Notes under the pieces: model-generated
The model's input: the letters and a program-made list of their open reading frames with translations, nothing else
What the model was told of the DNA's origin: nothing
The model's database searches: none
Position numbers and translations under genes: made by a program
NCBI GenBank assembly: GCA_011037195.1
Contig: JAAEAF010003359.1
Coordinates: 1 to 64,000, forward strand
Reading direction: 5' to 3'
Length of the DNA stretch: 64,000 nt
Origin: Triatoma infestans
Taxonomy: Eukaryota > Arthropoda > Insecta > Hemiptera > Reduviidae
Shown here: in pieces, positions 1-10,303 of the stretch
How positions within the stretch are numbered: position 1 is the first letter of the stretch
How the letters are laid out: the number at the start of each line of letters is the position of its first letter

Positions 1-97
1 CCTCAAAACGGATATTTCCGGTGAAAACTCGATATCGAAAATTTGACATGATTACAATACTTCCTCTTAACTAGGAGTAAGAGAAAGTAAAAAGTAA
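1..97 (-). repeat. hairpin-ended repeat, hairpin A end, clipped by the window
   Basis: CGGATATTTCCGGTGAAAAC, TCGATATCGAAAATTTGACA and AACTAGGAGTAAGAGAAAGT mark the end with hairpin A. Confidence 0.65.
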
Positions 98-599
98 TAA
101 TAATAATAATAATATAAAGTATTTTGTCAAATTATTGTAAGCTAATAATATGTATATATCTATCGTTCTGCTTAAGAAGTTGATTACTTAATTATATTTA
201 AAAATTAATCTTTATTATCTTCATATGTTTTAATACCACTATTTGGTAATTTTACAGTGTAATGCATCTTAGCATTTTAATTTCTATTACTCCGTTGAGA
301 GTTTTAGAGCGGACTCCTTTTATCTACTGAAATTACATGTCATAATCAGACAAATTTAAACAGTGAGTTATTATATTCATCTAAAAGGCTAATAATAATT
401 ACATAATTACAAAAGTTGTTTAAATATATGTTGTTTTTTTTTTTAAATACATATGTATGTATGTATATTGCTGTAATTAGGGAAACAGACTTTTGTTTCT
501 ATTAATCAACAAGTAAGGCTTTTATAGATGATTTTATTTACTAATTTGAAAAAAAAATAATAATATGAGGTTACACGGAATATCAATCTGGAAACTAAA
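98..599. other. no gene seen
   Basis: AT-rich sequence with short TAA, TA and T runs. Nothing recognisable. Confidence 0.6.
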
Positions 600-940
600 T
601 CCAGGTGCCAAACTCAGCAAGATGATCATGTGAAAGCGCGCCCTTCTGTCTAGGAAGGAACCAGATTGATCTGGTGATAGGCCTTTTCACGGGGCACCTC
701 AGGTTCAACAAACACCTACAAAAGGTTGGGGATATTACCTCAGAAACTTTGGGTAGACTACGTCAGAAAGAGGAAGAAACAGCCTTGCACCTGTTGTTAG
801 GTTGTACTGCAATCGCTACCCTGCGTTATGAGATTTTTGGTACACTGAGATCAGGAGGAGACAATAGCCCAAAGTGAGCTGGTTAAGAAAGCCCTCACGG
901 CATGAATGGAAGAGTGTTTCTCAATATTAGAGTAGGTTTT
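600..940 (+). mobile_element. fragment of a non-LTR retrotransposon ORF2 C-terminus
   Basis: Encodes IGLFTGHLRFNKHLQKVG, then KEEETALHLLLGC, the LTGH...KHL and E-E-E-T-x-x-H-L-x-x-x-C layout that follows RNase H in I/R1/Jockey-type LINEs. The first Cys pair of the knuckle is lost, and the frame stops after the knuckle. It lies just left of the palindrome at 940-1150. Confidence 0.6.
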
Positions 941-1150
941 TAGGTGCAACAATAAGCCTTTGGTGGTTCCGGAGCAGAAGCTGGAAAGCAATCAAGAGAC
1001 ATTTTCCCGTGGTAGCCCTGGCCCTTCATTTTGTTGTCATCGACCGTGTTGTCCGGTGCGTTTCGCCCCCTGTTCTGATAAGCATCCTGTAGGCGAAACC
1101 GTGCCTTCGAAAACCGGTCGATGACCAACAACATGAAGCAGCTACCCACA
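940..1150. pseudogene. decayed palindromic copy of hammerhead family 1
   Basis: The left part is the complement of the family block with GGTAGCC and CATCGACCG; the right part reads GCATCCTGTAGG, GAAAACCGGTCGATGACC and GAAGCAGCTACCC. Stem I (GCATC/GATG) is kept but the CUGANGA box reads CTGTAGG and stem II is disrupted. The palindrome centre is near 1070 and lies much closer to the motif than at 3688-4055. Confidence 0.55.
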
Positions 1151-2524
1151 ACACTGTCTCTGCGAATATAAAGCCAATTTTTTTTTTATATTTGGCGCGA
1201 GTGCTTGTGGGATCCCATGTTTTCAATCTTAATCTTAAACGAAATATTAATTTTGAACTTTCTGTGACACACACACACACACACACACACACAATGTTAA
1301 AATTCAACTGATTTATAAGAGCGACCACTTTTGTAGCTCTTTGGAATTGATTATGGATATAACCCAAAGAACAGTAATGGAGGAAATTTAGATACCTCTC
1401 ACTTTACTGGTCCTGTATTCTTATAGTGGAATTTTTTAATCACTTTACAAATAACTTCTCACGATATATAGACAGTATTTTCTGTTACCTCGATCTATCT
1501 TTGGATAGCAATTCAATTTGCCCATTCAATAACATGAGAAATATCTTGAATGCAAATCCATCATCCTGTACAATTGTCAATATTTTTTTTTTTTCAATAA
1601 AAGAAATGGGAACATGGAACGAAATAGATGAATAATGAGAGGTCAGGGTAAGGCCACTGGGTTACGGATAAGTTCAAAATATAATTATTGGATTTTTATG
1701 ATAGTCTGATATGAATTGTGAGATTTGTCGATCTCCATTTGAAGAAGCATCCTTTTTCTAATATCCTACATAATATATGTATGAGTGAGAATAGTGTGTG
1801 CATTCAAGTTGAGTGAATTGGGGAGCTGCGATTTTGTTGTACCTGTTGGTCTCAGCTAAAAACGAACTAATTCTTATAAATCGTTTACAATGTAGGCTGA
1901 CTTAGTGTTCTTCTCTGTGCATGAGCATACGATTTTTCGAAATTTTGTTTTTGAGATTGAATATGTGTTGACGAAAATAAAAATTCTTAGTGAATGCTCA
2001 TTCTCTTTGCCACCCTTCTCTCTTTCCACTCCCTCAAGAATCAATGTAATTTTTCAGACGAGGGATTGGCCCAGTGCTAAAGGAACCGTATATCCCAGTA
2101 CAACGGGTTCCCTACAAATTTTGGAAGTAGAGGATAGCCTTCACCGCGGCGTCAGAGTCTCATGCAACACTGCTACAGAACATGGTTTTCTATCACCAGC
2201 GAAACCCATACGAAGATTTCTATTAAAATCTTTTAACCGTAAGAAAGATTTTACTGAATGGTTTTTCCAGATTATTGCGATTTTCTCGAAAACATTAATC
2301 GATTATCTGTAAACTTCTTTTTTTTTCTTTTTTTTTTTTTAATATTAGGCGCGTCAACATCTATTACTAACTACTTACATAAGTAACACTGTCAAAAGAG
2401 AATTGAGCAAAGAGGCTAAATTAAGTCTATTTATAATTACATAAAACTATTTATCTCCCTGAAATGTTCTAATCTATTTATCTCCCTGTTTGTACGGTTC
2501 TAAAAATTGAGTCACAAATGAAAA
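1151..2524. other. no gene seen
   Basis: Contains a (CA)n run at 1266-1293. An open frame of 135 codons at 1905-2312 has no recognisable domain and weak codon structure; I do not call it. Confidence 0.5.
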
Positions 2525-2880
2525 GCTTTTAAATAAAGTGACCGCTTCTGAAATGATGTACTTGAGAAAGATCCTGGGTAAAACGAGGAGAGATGGGATC
2601 CGGAATTCACGGATAAGAGAGGAGGACTTAGGAAGCGTATCACTGATAGATACATATCCTAGAAGTTCGGCAGCTGAATTGGTTTGGACATCTATGCCGC
2701 ATGGATGTCATACCCAACAGTAAGTGGCTCAGAGTAGGCTGCGATTAATGTACCAAGAACACGTAGGACGTCAAGGGCAGGCAAGGGGGAAAAGCTACTT
2801 AGAAATGAAAAGAATGTCAGTGGACCGAAACATTTGGAAGGGCTAACGGCCCAAAGGAGTTAAGAAAAGAAGAAGAAAAT
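2525..2880 (+). mobile_element. worn RTE/CR1-like LINE 3' fragment
   Basis: A 60-codon open stretch reads TASEMMYLRKILGKTRRDGI RNSRIREE, the layout of the region after the RT domain in many insect LINEs (LRKxLG-TRRDRxRNxxIRE). Stops and shifts follow. It ends in a purine-rich AAGAAAAGAAGAAGAAAAT tail. Confidence 0.5.
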
Positions 2881-3672
2881 ATATATAAACAGGGTGTCCT
2901 ATTTAAAGGGGCCACTTTTGAAATAACTCTTAAACGAAGGAAGAAATAAAAAAAATGAACATAACATTTGTTGAAGTATTTTCCCTCTAATTTATGATGG
3001 TGTTAATGTTTTTTTATTTTATTGCCGCCTTACACCTGAAATCGGTGTTTGAAAGTAGCGATTTCCTTTTGACTCCCCAAGTCTTACTACTGTATTGAAA
3101 ACTGTTTAAAAAATTGAAGAAAAATCTCGTTAATTTCACTTCAATATTTCAAACCGTTGCCGAGATATTCAATCATTAGTATTTAATTTTCGTCTTTTTT
3201 TTTTTTTCTATTTTTCTATTTCTTAAACTAAAATTCAAAACGGATTTTCTTATTAATTTCGAATAAATAAGAGAGTTCAAATGCTGAAAAAACTTTAAAA
3301 CTATTTTAAAACCCTTCAGGGACTTAAAAAATCAGGTAAAACATCATTAAAACAAAACCATTTTCAAATTTATTTACAAAAATCGATAAAAAACAATATT
3401 CAAAATACCAACATATGAAGTTCTATAATCGTATCATGTCTGCCGGAATTGCTAAGCTGGTTTGGATTTAATCTTCTCTAGGTGCTTCTGGAATAGTTGG
3501 TTTCTTCGTATAAATTTTTTCTTTGAAATATCGCCAACCTACAATCTGGCGATCTGGAAGGCTAGATGATCAGTAACCGCTGGATCGGGAGGCGGGGATC
3601 GGTAAGCTAAGGAGAAAAAATTTGTCTCCTCTTGTCCCCGATATGTGCTAGGGACACATGGGTCTTCCAACA
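2881..3672. other. no gene seen
   Basis: AT-rich. CAGGGTGTCCTATTTAAAGG at 2892 has the look of a repeat border but no partner was found. A GC-richer patch at 3540-3610 leads into the palindrome. Confidence 0.5.
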
Positions 3673-3764
3673 CTGATAACCAAGATTTTTGTTATGGTGG
3701 TTGGTTCCGCAGAGCTGGAAACCATCAGAGACATTTTCCGTGGTAGCCTGCTTCATTTTGTGGT

Positions 3765-3803
3765 CATCGACCGGTTTCGGGCGTTCGCCCATCTTCAGGA
3801 TGC
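3765..3803 (-). ncRNA. hammerhead-type ribozyme motif, family 1, opposite-strand partner
   Basis: Same core as the copy at 3968-4007 on the other strand: CTGAAGA is the complement of 3792-3798, GAAAC of 3774-3778, and stem I GATG/CATC is intact (3765-3768 with 3799-3802). It forms the left half of the palindrome; the two ribozyme motifs face each other across about 165 bases. Confidence 0.6.
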
Positions 3804-3967
3804 GTTCTTCAGACAGTGTGCCAACACAGACTCGTACAGAGACTTAGTTTCACACTAACTGAGGTGTATTCTTAAATACTCTTAAATACTCCTATTTAAG
3901 AATACACCTCAGTTAGTGTGAAACTAAGTCTCTGTACGAGTCTGTGTTGGCACACTGTCTGAAGAAC

Positions 3968-4007
3968 GCATCCTGAAGATGGGCGAACGCCCGAAACCGG
4001 TCGATGA
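3968..4007 (+). ncRNA. hammerhead-type ribozyme motif, family 1, intact core
   Basis: Core boxes: CTGAAGA at 3973-3979 and GAAA at 3993-3996 followed by CCGGTC. Stem II is GGGC/GCCC closed by a GAAC loop (3981-3992). Stem I is CATC (3969-3972) with GATG (4003-4006). Stem III is the self-complementary ACCGGT (3996-4001) with no loop, so pairing in cis is not possible beyond a strained hairpin but two molecules could share it. Expected cleavage is after C4002 (GUC triplet). One U (3980) sits between CUGAAGA and stem II, which is not in the textbook core. Hammerheads in Penelope-like elements and retrozymes are the known relatives. Confidence 0.6.
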
Positions 4008-4059
4008 CCACAAAATGAAGCAGGCTACCACGGAAAATGTCTCTGATAACCAAGATTAT

Positions 4060-4926
4060 TCTGCGTTTTAAGTTAAGCGCCGTTCCTTTGGCAGTTGAAT
4101 GTGATAAATAATATTTGCTACTTATTTTTAAATTTAATTTATATGTTCATTTTTGTCGAAATAATTTTAATATTTTAATTTTCCATTTTGTTCAACCATT
4201 ATATTATATTACATACAGTTCCACTCAATATTTTTACTCTCCAATTTATATTTTTGCTGTTTTCTATTAATCAGAGACCACCCGAGGTATCTCACCTCAA
4301 TTTATATTATTAATTATCTTTCCTGAGTTTACTGACAATAGCCTATCAGAGGTTGAGATAATTGGGTGTAAGAAGAGCACACCTTTTATTTTATATTTCC
4401 TGTTATTTACTAAACAATATATATGTGATGTGGTGTGAAAAACTCTGAAAAACTGAAGTGATACGTATTAATCAATGCAGTAAACATAAATCAATGCAGG
4501 TAGTAGTTGAAGCAATTACATTGTAGTCCAGAAAAAACAATGCCAATAAAATTGAATAAACTTAAACAACATTTACAATTTAACGTCACAGACTCCTCGG
4601 AACACTCTGAAATCTGATTTTTACCAGTAAAAATGTTTCCACAAAAAAAAAAAGAAAGTTTATTTGTGGGGAATTAGCGCTTCAGGTTTAAAGAAAACAG
4701 CGCTTCAAGTTTAAATCATTGCTGGCGGTCAATTTTTTTTCAAATTTGGTATCCTAATAATGCTGTTAAGGTATTTTAGCATTTAGGTGGCTTTAACCAT
4801 AAATTGTTTTGACGAGATATTTCAGAGTAAAGCTTTAACGTTTCTGCTCCCTCAGAATTCTCTGAAAAAATCAGTTTTTCTAGTAAAATGCTTCAAATAA
4901 AAGTGATATGTAATTAAGAGTGTAGA
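4060..4926. other. no gene; worn repeat pieces
   Basis: 4490-4620 (ACATTGTAGTCCAG, AATGCCAATAAAATTGAA, TTTAACGTCACAGACTCC) resembles 29560-29650 and 9190-9250, so it is probably the interior of the hairpin-ended family's short subtype. Confidence 0.45.
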
Positions 4927-4942
4927 TAGTGCCTATACAAGG

Positions 4943-6520
4943 GGCGGGTGATATGCATGGACTTGTAACTGGGAGGACCCCCCTGTTCGAGTCCCGCTTA
5001 CAACTGCTAAATTTTATATTGGTATGTAAAATGTTAACAGTAAAGTAGGTGGATTTATTGCATGGTCATTAAACCTAGATTGGTATATGGTGGCGTCGCA
5101 TTGAAACACGATCCGCTAGGCAGCTGTTGGAAGAAATCCAACGTTTGGCTTGTCTGGCGGTGACTGGTGCGTTTCGGACTACACCGACCGCATCTATGGA
5201 GACTTTGTTAGGGATTCCACCTCTCTTTGTGGAGGTGAAAAACCAGGCAATGAAAGCCTGTTATAGAATTAAACAGGCAGGGTTTTGGCAGGGTAAGCGA
5301 TATGGTCATTCTACCATTTATCGTGAGATGCTTTTAAGGATTCCCATTACAGGTTTCCCTTCTGATAGGAATTTGAAGACTTTTGTCTTTGGTCATTCCT
5401 ACAGGGTTAGGTTGCCTTCTAGGGAAGATTGGTTAACCCTGGGTCTGTCTGGTGTGATTCCTGAGAATTATTTCCGATGATACACGGACGGTTCCAGGAT
5501 GGATGGTAGGTCTGGGGCTACCGTCTATTTTGAGACGGGAGATCATTTGGTAGCGCCTCTTGGTGAGTGGGCACCGTTTTCCAGGCTGAGGTTTATGCAA
5601 TTCTTTGCTGTATTTTGGATGAGAGGGTGCGTAACACTAATTTAAAAGGTGTTTGTATCTGCTCGGATAGCCAGGCTGCGTTGAAGGCGCTTAATTCATG
5701 TGTCTTCACTTCCAGATTGGTGTTGGAATGTTCTAGAAGATCTTTCTTCATTAAAGGATGTGCTTCTGGTCTGGGTTCCAGGTCATATGGGACTTTTTGG
5801 GAATGAGGAGGTGGATAGGTTTGCCAAATTAGGTGCCTCTCTCCCTTTCATTGGTCCAGAGCCTGCTCTTGGTGTGTCTTCTGGCATATGTTTGACGGGC
5901 TTTCAGACGTGGATGACCTCACAGCATCCTTATGGATGAGTGCAGTGGGTTGTCGGCAGTCTAAAATGCTATGGGGGGCCCGGACGGAGCTTTGAGTAGC
6001 GGAGTCCGATGTCTTTCACGGACCTCCCTCAGACATCTGGTTGGATTCCTCATTGGGCATTGTGGTTTAAGGAGACATCTCTATAATGGGACTCGTGCCT
6101 GATCCCTTTTGTAGAGTTTGTGAGACTGAGGAGGAAACACCCATATGCATCTGATGACGAATTGTTTGGGTTGTGAGGAGATTAGGTTTAGGACCTTCGG
6201 CCGGAATAAAATATCGGTAGAGGATCTTAAGCTGTGTCCTTTTAAGGTTTTGGTCTGATTTGTTCGGTCTGTGGTGAAACTTAGATGGTTAAAACCTGGG
6301 CCTGGATTTTCGTTATAGTCCCAGTGGTTGTTATTCTTTAGGGGTAGCTATAAGGGCCCTGGGAGGCTTTGGGTAGCGTAGGGTTTGCCCTCCCCTTTTG
6401 TGAATAATAATAATAATAATAATAATAATAGGTGCTTCCGCCCCCGTCCACGGACACCTAATTTGGTAGTTGGACGTTAAGCCCACCTGAAAAAATAGGC
6501 ATTACTTTACTTTACTTTTT
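4943..6520 (+). mobile_element. tRNA-derived SINE (type A), split by the I-like LINE
   Basis: Left half 4943-5051 has the B box TGTTCGAGTCCC and TTTTATATTGGTAT; right half 6430-6520 continues with GGTGCTTCCG, the CCGTCCACGG block and AATTTGGTAGTTGGACGTTA. Target-site duplication TAGTGCCTATACAAGG at 4927-4942 and 6521-6536, exact over 16 bases. The LINE (5052-6429) sits between the halves. Confidence 0.88.
5052..6429 (+). mobile_element. 5'-truncated I-like LINE with RNase H, copy 1
   Basis: Encodes the stretch after RT (EEIQRLACLAVTGAFRTTPT), then RNase H (YTDGSRMDG, FQAEVYAILCCI, CSDSQAALKAL, VWVPGHMGLFGNEEVDRFAK) with its D, E, D and H/D catalytic layout, then a C-terminal knuckle and a (TAA/AAT)n tail, which is typical of the I clade. 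At least three frame breaks (near 5478, 5565 and 5730) make it dead. It is 91-95 percent similar by eye to the copy at 19538-20811. It is flanked by AGGTG at 5047-5051 and 6430-6434 and splits a SINE. Confidence 0.88.
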
Positions 6521-6539
6521 TAGTGCCTATACAAGGTTT

Positions 6540-6800
6540 AAAGAAAAATCTTTGGAGCCGTTTTTGAGAAAATCATTTGGAGTCGTTTTAGAAAGAAACC
6601 ATTGAGTAAAGTAGCATTTTTGATATATGTAGATTTGGACCTAAACTATATTTCAGATGCACCTACAATTTTTCTTTCTGATATATTTTGTTCAAAACAC
6701 ACACACACACACACAGACTTTTCGGAAACTTTTCTTTTCACATTTCGAGAATTTGACATACTAATACAGTTACCAGGAATAAGAGAAAGTAAAAATATAA
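6540..6800 (-). repeat. hairpin-ended (CA)n repeat, partial
   Basis: (CA)n at 6697-6715, then CTTTTCGGAAACTTTTC, TCGAGAATTTGACAT and GGAATAAGAGAAAGTAAAAA. It directly follows the target-site copy of the SINE at 6521. Confidence 0.55.
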
Positions 6801-6829
6801 AAAGTATATCATGGGATATTTTTCCTTAA

Positions 6830-9076
6830 ATCCCGCTGTCATTTAGTTTGATAGACAATAATAATACTATAGATTCACTTCTTTATTTTAGATTTCCATT
6901 TAATATATCTTCTATAAGACACAACGCCCAGTCATTGTAATATACATTACTTAAAAATTAAACCATTGGGAAAATTTAAAGACTATTGCTTCTCATTTAT
7001 GTCTTTAAATTTTAAATGGTTCCAGAATTATCTCCACGCATGAAGATAACCGAGTTGTGGCCTCACTTTATATATTTAAATAAAATAAAATAAACTATTC
7101 TGATATGATTGCGGTTAATGATCACGTATTTGAGGTTTAAAATAGTTATATATATTTCTGTTACGATATTCAAAAAAATTTCTCCCCTAATGAAACTGAA
7201 TTTTATTTTAAAGTTTATGTTTTGGCTTTTGAATAATAGCAGAGTGATGTTAATTGCGTTGAATATCATTATTGTGTCACTAATGATTACACAGTTTGGG
7301 TTTAACGTTTAACTGAGTAATGAGAGAAGTGAATAATGATAGAGAATAACCGAGCGGTATAGTACGAGTGTATACAGAATATACTGTGGGGAATGTTATA
7401 TTGTCTTGGAATGGATATCACTCTTGATATGGAACTGTCGTGGATGTTCTCCTGACCAAGAGTACCGGGGTGAAATTCCACTATCTAAACAATGCTACCA
7501 ACTTGGCAGTGGTAGTTAGGGGCCGCTTTCTGGAAGCGGTGGCGGGCGTATCAACACATAGTGGCATCAGCATTCAATTGGCTAAAAGTTGTGCCTCGGA
7601 ATAATTTTTGACCAGAGTCTAACTTGTAACCCACACATCCTCAGACACATTCAGGCGGTAAATTTGCTTGGAACTTGTGCTTTTCAACATCATAAGCGCC
7701 ATGAACACTACTCCTAGCAGTCTAGCTCGGCCTTTCACAGATTATTTCTAAGTAACCGCGTTGAGACAGCGCGGTTCTATTTCCAAAACTGGACCAGCAT
7801 AAATAACACGAATATTTGTCTGGTTGTATTTCACCCACTTGGAACTCACTTGATTGCCGGAGCGAGTAAACTTTCTTAGGTCTCATTGGTAGGGTACAAA
7901 CGGCATATTTGAAGTCAGTATTTTGTATATTGCATTACACTTTAGGGTTAGAGGCTTTGCTTTTGAACCAAGAGAATTTCTTGTATAATGTCTTTTTTTT
8001 TTTGTTTCATTCGATCCGAACCTTGTTCTTCCATTAGCTAATGATGGATTTTGTCTTGTCCATCGACTTTATTACAATATCGACCATCTAAAGCCTCATA
8101 ATCTGCAACACTTTCTCCTTCTTTTGGTCTTCCTCTTCTATTGGCTTTTCCGGATTTCTGAATAAATGATATTTTTTTTTCTCATTTTTTCTTAATACTG
8201 TGAGGAGGAAGCATTAAGATCGTGACAAAGTTTCCAAATGGTACATATTTGAAAATAATTATATTTCAGTTATCGTTCGGCTATTCGTGTCGACAGGAAG
8301 ACCAACCCAGTGGCATATTCACGTCTTTGATCACTAAACCACTTCGTCCAATCTTATCCACAATAACCTATCTTAAATTTTGTCTTCCAAAATAATTTAA
8401 TTAGTGCGTCTTAAATAAATTATAGTAAAATAAAAAAAGAAGATCTTAATTAAACAATAAAGTACCATTGTATACAAAGTAAGAGTTATGCATAACGTTT
8501 CAAATAGATTTAATTAATGTTTAAATATTCCACATTTGATATGCATAAGGAAAATGAAACGTTTAAGTAAATGAGGATGGAACATTTACAGAAGCTGCTT
8601 ATATGTTGGGAGAGAAGTTGCTACATTAATTATTAAATCGAATACTGGAGTAGTTAGCCATTCCATGTATATATGGCGATATGTTTGTGGTATACGTAGT
8701 CTCATCACCGTTCTAATATGCATGTTACGTATATGTGGATTCTATTCAACAAATGCCCCCACCTACACAACAAACGTTCACTCACAAACCCACATTTGTA
8801 GAATTTATTCACTATACATTCCATATTTTATACTTTTTTGTTTTCATAATTTTCATTGCGTGTAATTAGCATTCTTTAACGTTGTTTTTGTTAATATGTT
8901 ACCCAATTAAACTTTGAAATGGTTGTCTGATAGTTTTATTTGATTTAATATTGAAATAACACATGCTGTTTTTGTGTTATGAAAATGTAATTAGTTGGTC
9001 CTTAACCAGAAATCAATACTTTTCAAATGGATAATTATTTTATAAGGTTTTTTTCTATTTTGAATAATTGAAATAA
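6830..9076. other. no gene seen
   Basis: AT-rich with one GC-richer patch (7400-7800, containing GGGGCCGCTTTCTGGAAGC) that has no open frame and no match in the window. Confidence 0.5.
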
Positions 9077-9395
9077 TTAAAAAAATCTGATGTGGTACAC
9101 TCCTCACGACTTTCTCTAACTGAGAAACATTAATATTACCAATATAGGGGGACAAATATCTACCCAGAAGGCAGAAGGCATGTGATTAGATTATTGTCCA
9201 GTAGGCACCGCCAACAATATTGACACAAATTTCACTTGTGAAATTTAACGCTTCGAATTCCGCGGTCGGAAAAATATATTACTTTAGAATCACTTTTTCG
9301 GAAAAATATATTAAATAGAAATGATATCTGTACAGTAAGCGGGTATGAACTACCTAAACGGGTTTTTTGAGTTTTTGGAGATATTTTGTTTGAAC

Positions 9396-9427
<32 letters not shown>

Positions 9428-9536
9428 ATTCGCCAAAAACTTGTTTTTCATACTCAGTGGACTTCAAAACTTGTGTTTCCGGTGATCAACTCAATTTCTA
9501 AAATTTGTTACGATCTCAATACTTCCTCTCAGGAAT
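9077..9536 (-). repeat. hairpin-ended (CA)n repeat, inverted, short subtype
   Basis: TCTGATGTGGTACACTCC at the left, a (CA)n core at 9397-9426 and TTTCCGGTGATCAACTC near the right end. It joins the 3' end of the R2-like LINE, and both share a GA-rich junction, so the exact border is uncertain. Confidence 0.65.
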
Positions 9537-10303
9537 AGAGAGAGAGAAACACTTTATTCGTAAAGAATTGTCAGTGTGGCTGCTCGACAATGTCAAGTTG
9601 CTAACACACAGCTTACCAATCAATCGAACTGACATAAACAAAGAAAGAGGAAACAATACATTATTACACAGATTAAATCATGAAACAGATAATTTTGTTT
9701 TGTTATTGTTTTCCACTTTTCGACAACAGACGTGTGTGCGCAAAGTCTAACTGTAGATGTGGTGGTTAATGATGGCTAGAGAGTCTATAATAATCTCCTC
9801 CGTTAGCCTCGGCAATATATTCGGGTCTATACCGACCTCGTCCCAGAATTCCACCGTTTTCTTTGGAATAGTCCCCCGAGCACCGAACCATAGACCACGC
9901 ACTTTATAGTCCCGTTCCCCAAACATATCTCTATACTTCTCGGAGAGATATGTAATACATTTGCTATAAATGGCACGCTTTTCTGTGTCGACCTTATCCC
10001 CCTGCTGTGGATCGTTATTTTCATAACGCACCGTCGGATCAATGATGTACGCTAGTCTGCTGTCCCTTTTAAAGGCCACTATATCTGCATATCGCGCAGA
10101 GCCCTCATCATCAACAGCGTACACTTCCTCAAAGCAGGTATAATCAAGAGCCCTAAGAGACTCTGCGATCGCGTGCTTGACCCTGTGATGCCGCCTAGTC
10201 ACGAGGAGCATATTGTGTGGACAATTTCCGAGCACATGTGCCGGTGTTTCGTTCTCTCTACCGCATTTGCGGCAGAGGGATCCAATATCTCCTGCTGAAA
10301 ATG
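9536..10303 (-). mobile_element. R2-like LINE with restriction-type endonuclease, copy 1
   Basis: The frame from about 10300 to 9747 is open: knuckle CRKCGRENETPAHVLGNC (C-X2-C-X8-H-X4-C), then RRHHRVKHAI, RYADIVAF and IIDPTVRYE, matching the CCHC plus RLE (restriction-like endonuclease) layout at the C-terminus of R2/NeSL-type elements, ending LAIINHHIYS and a stop. The 3' end is AATAAAGTGTTTCTCTCTC (complement of 9536-9555), the same as in the copy at 56850. The RT part is absent. It abuts the left repeat end at 9536. Confidence 0.85.

Larger units (their letters stand above)
3688..4055. repeat. palindromic repeat with two head-opposed hammerhead motifs
   Basis: Left arm about 3715-3879 and right arm about 3887-4045 are near-perfect reverse complements with a short AT-rich turn at 3876-3890. 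The 15-mer CTGATAACCAAGATT occurs at 3673-3687 and again at the right end (about 4041-4055) in direct orientation, fitting a target-site duplication that overlaps the element's last bases. Confidence 0.75.

Noticed and set aside
1905..2312. 135-codon open frame on the plus strand
   Set aside because: No domain, irregular composition, no splice context; consistent with a chance frame in AT-rich DNA.
3607..3858. Plus and minus open frames of about 60 codons over the first palindrome
   Set aside because: They arise from the palindromic ribozyme repeat; the mirrored frames mirror the inverted arms and have no protein signature.
9747..10235. A host nuclease gene of 162 codons
   Set aside because: The knuckle plus endonuclease layout, the second copy at 56850 and the shared 3' end show it is the tail of a retrotransposon.
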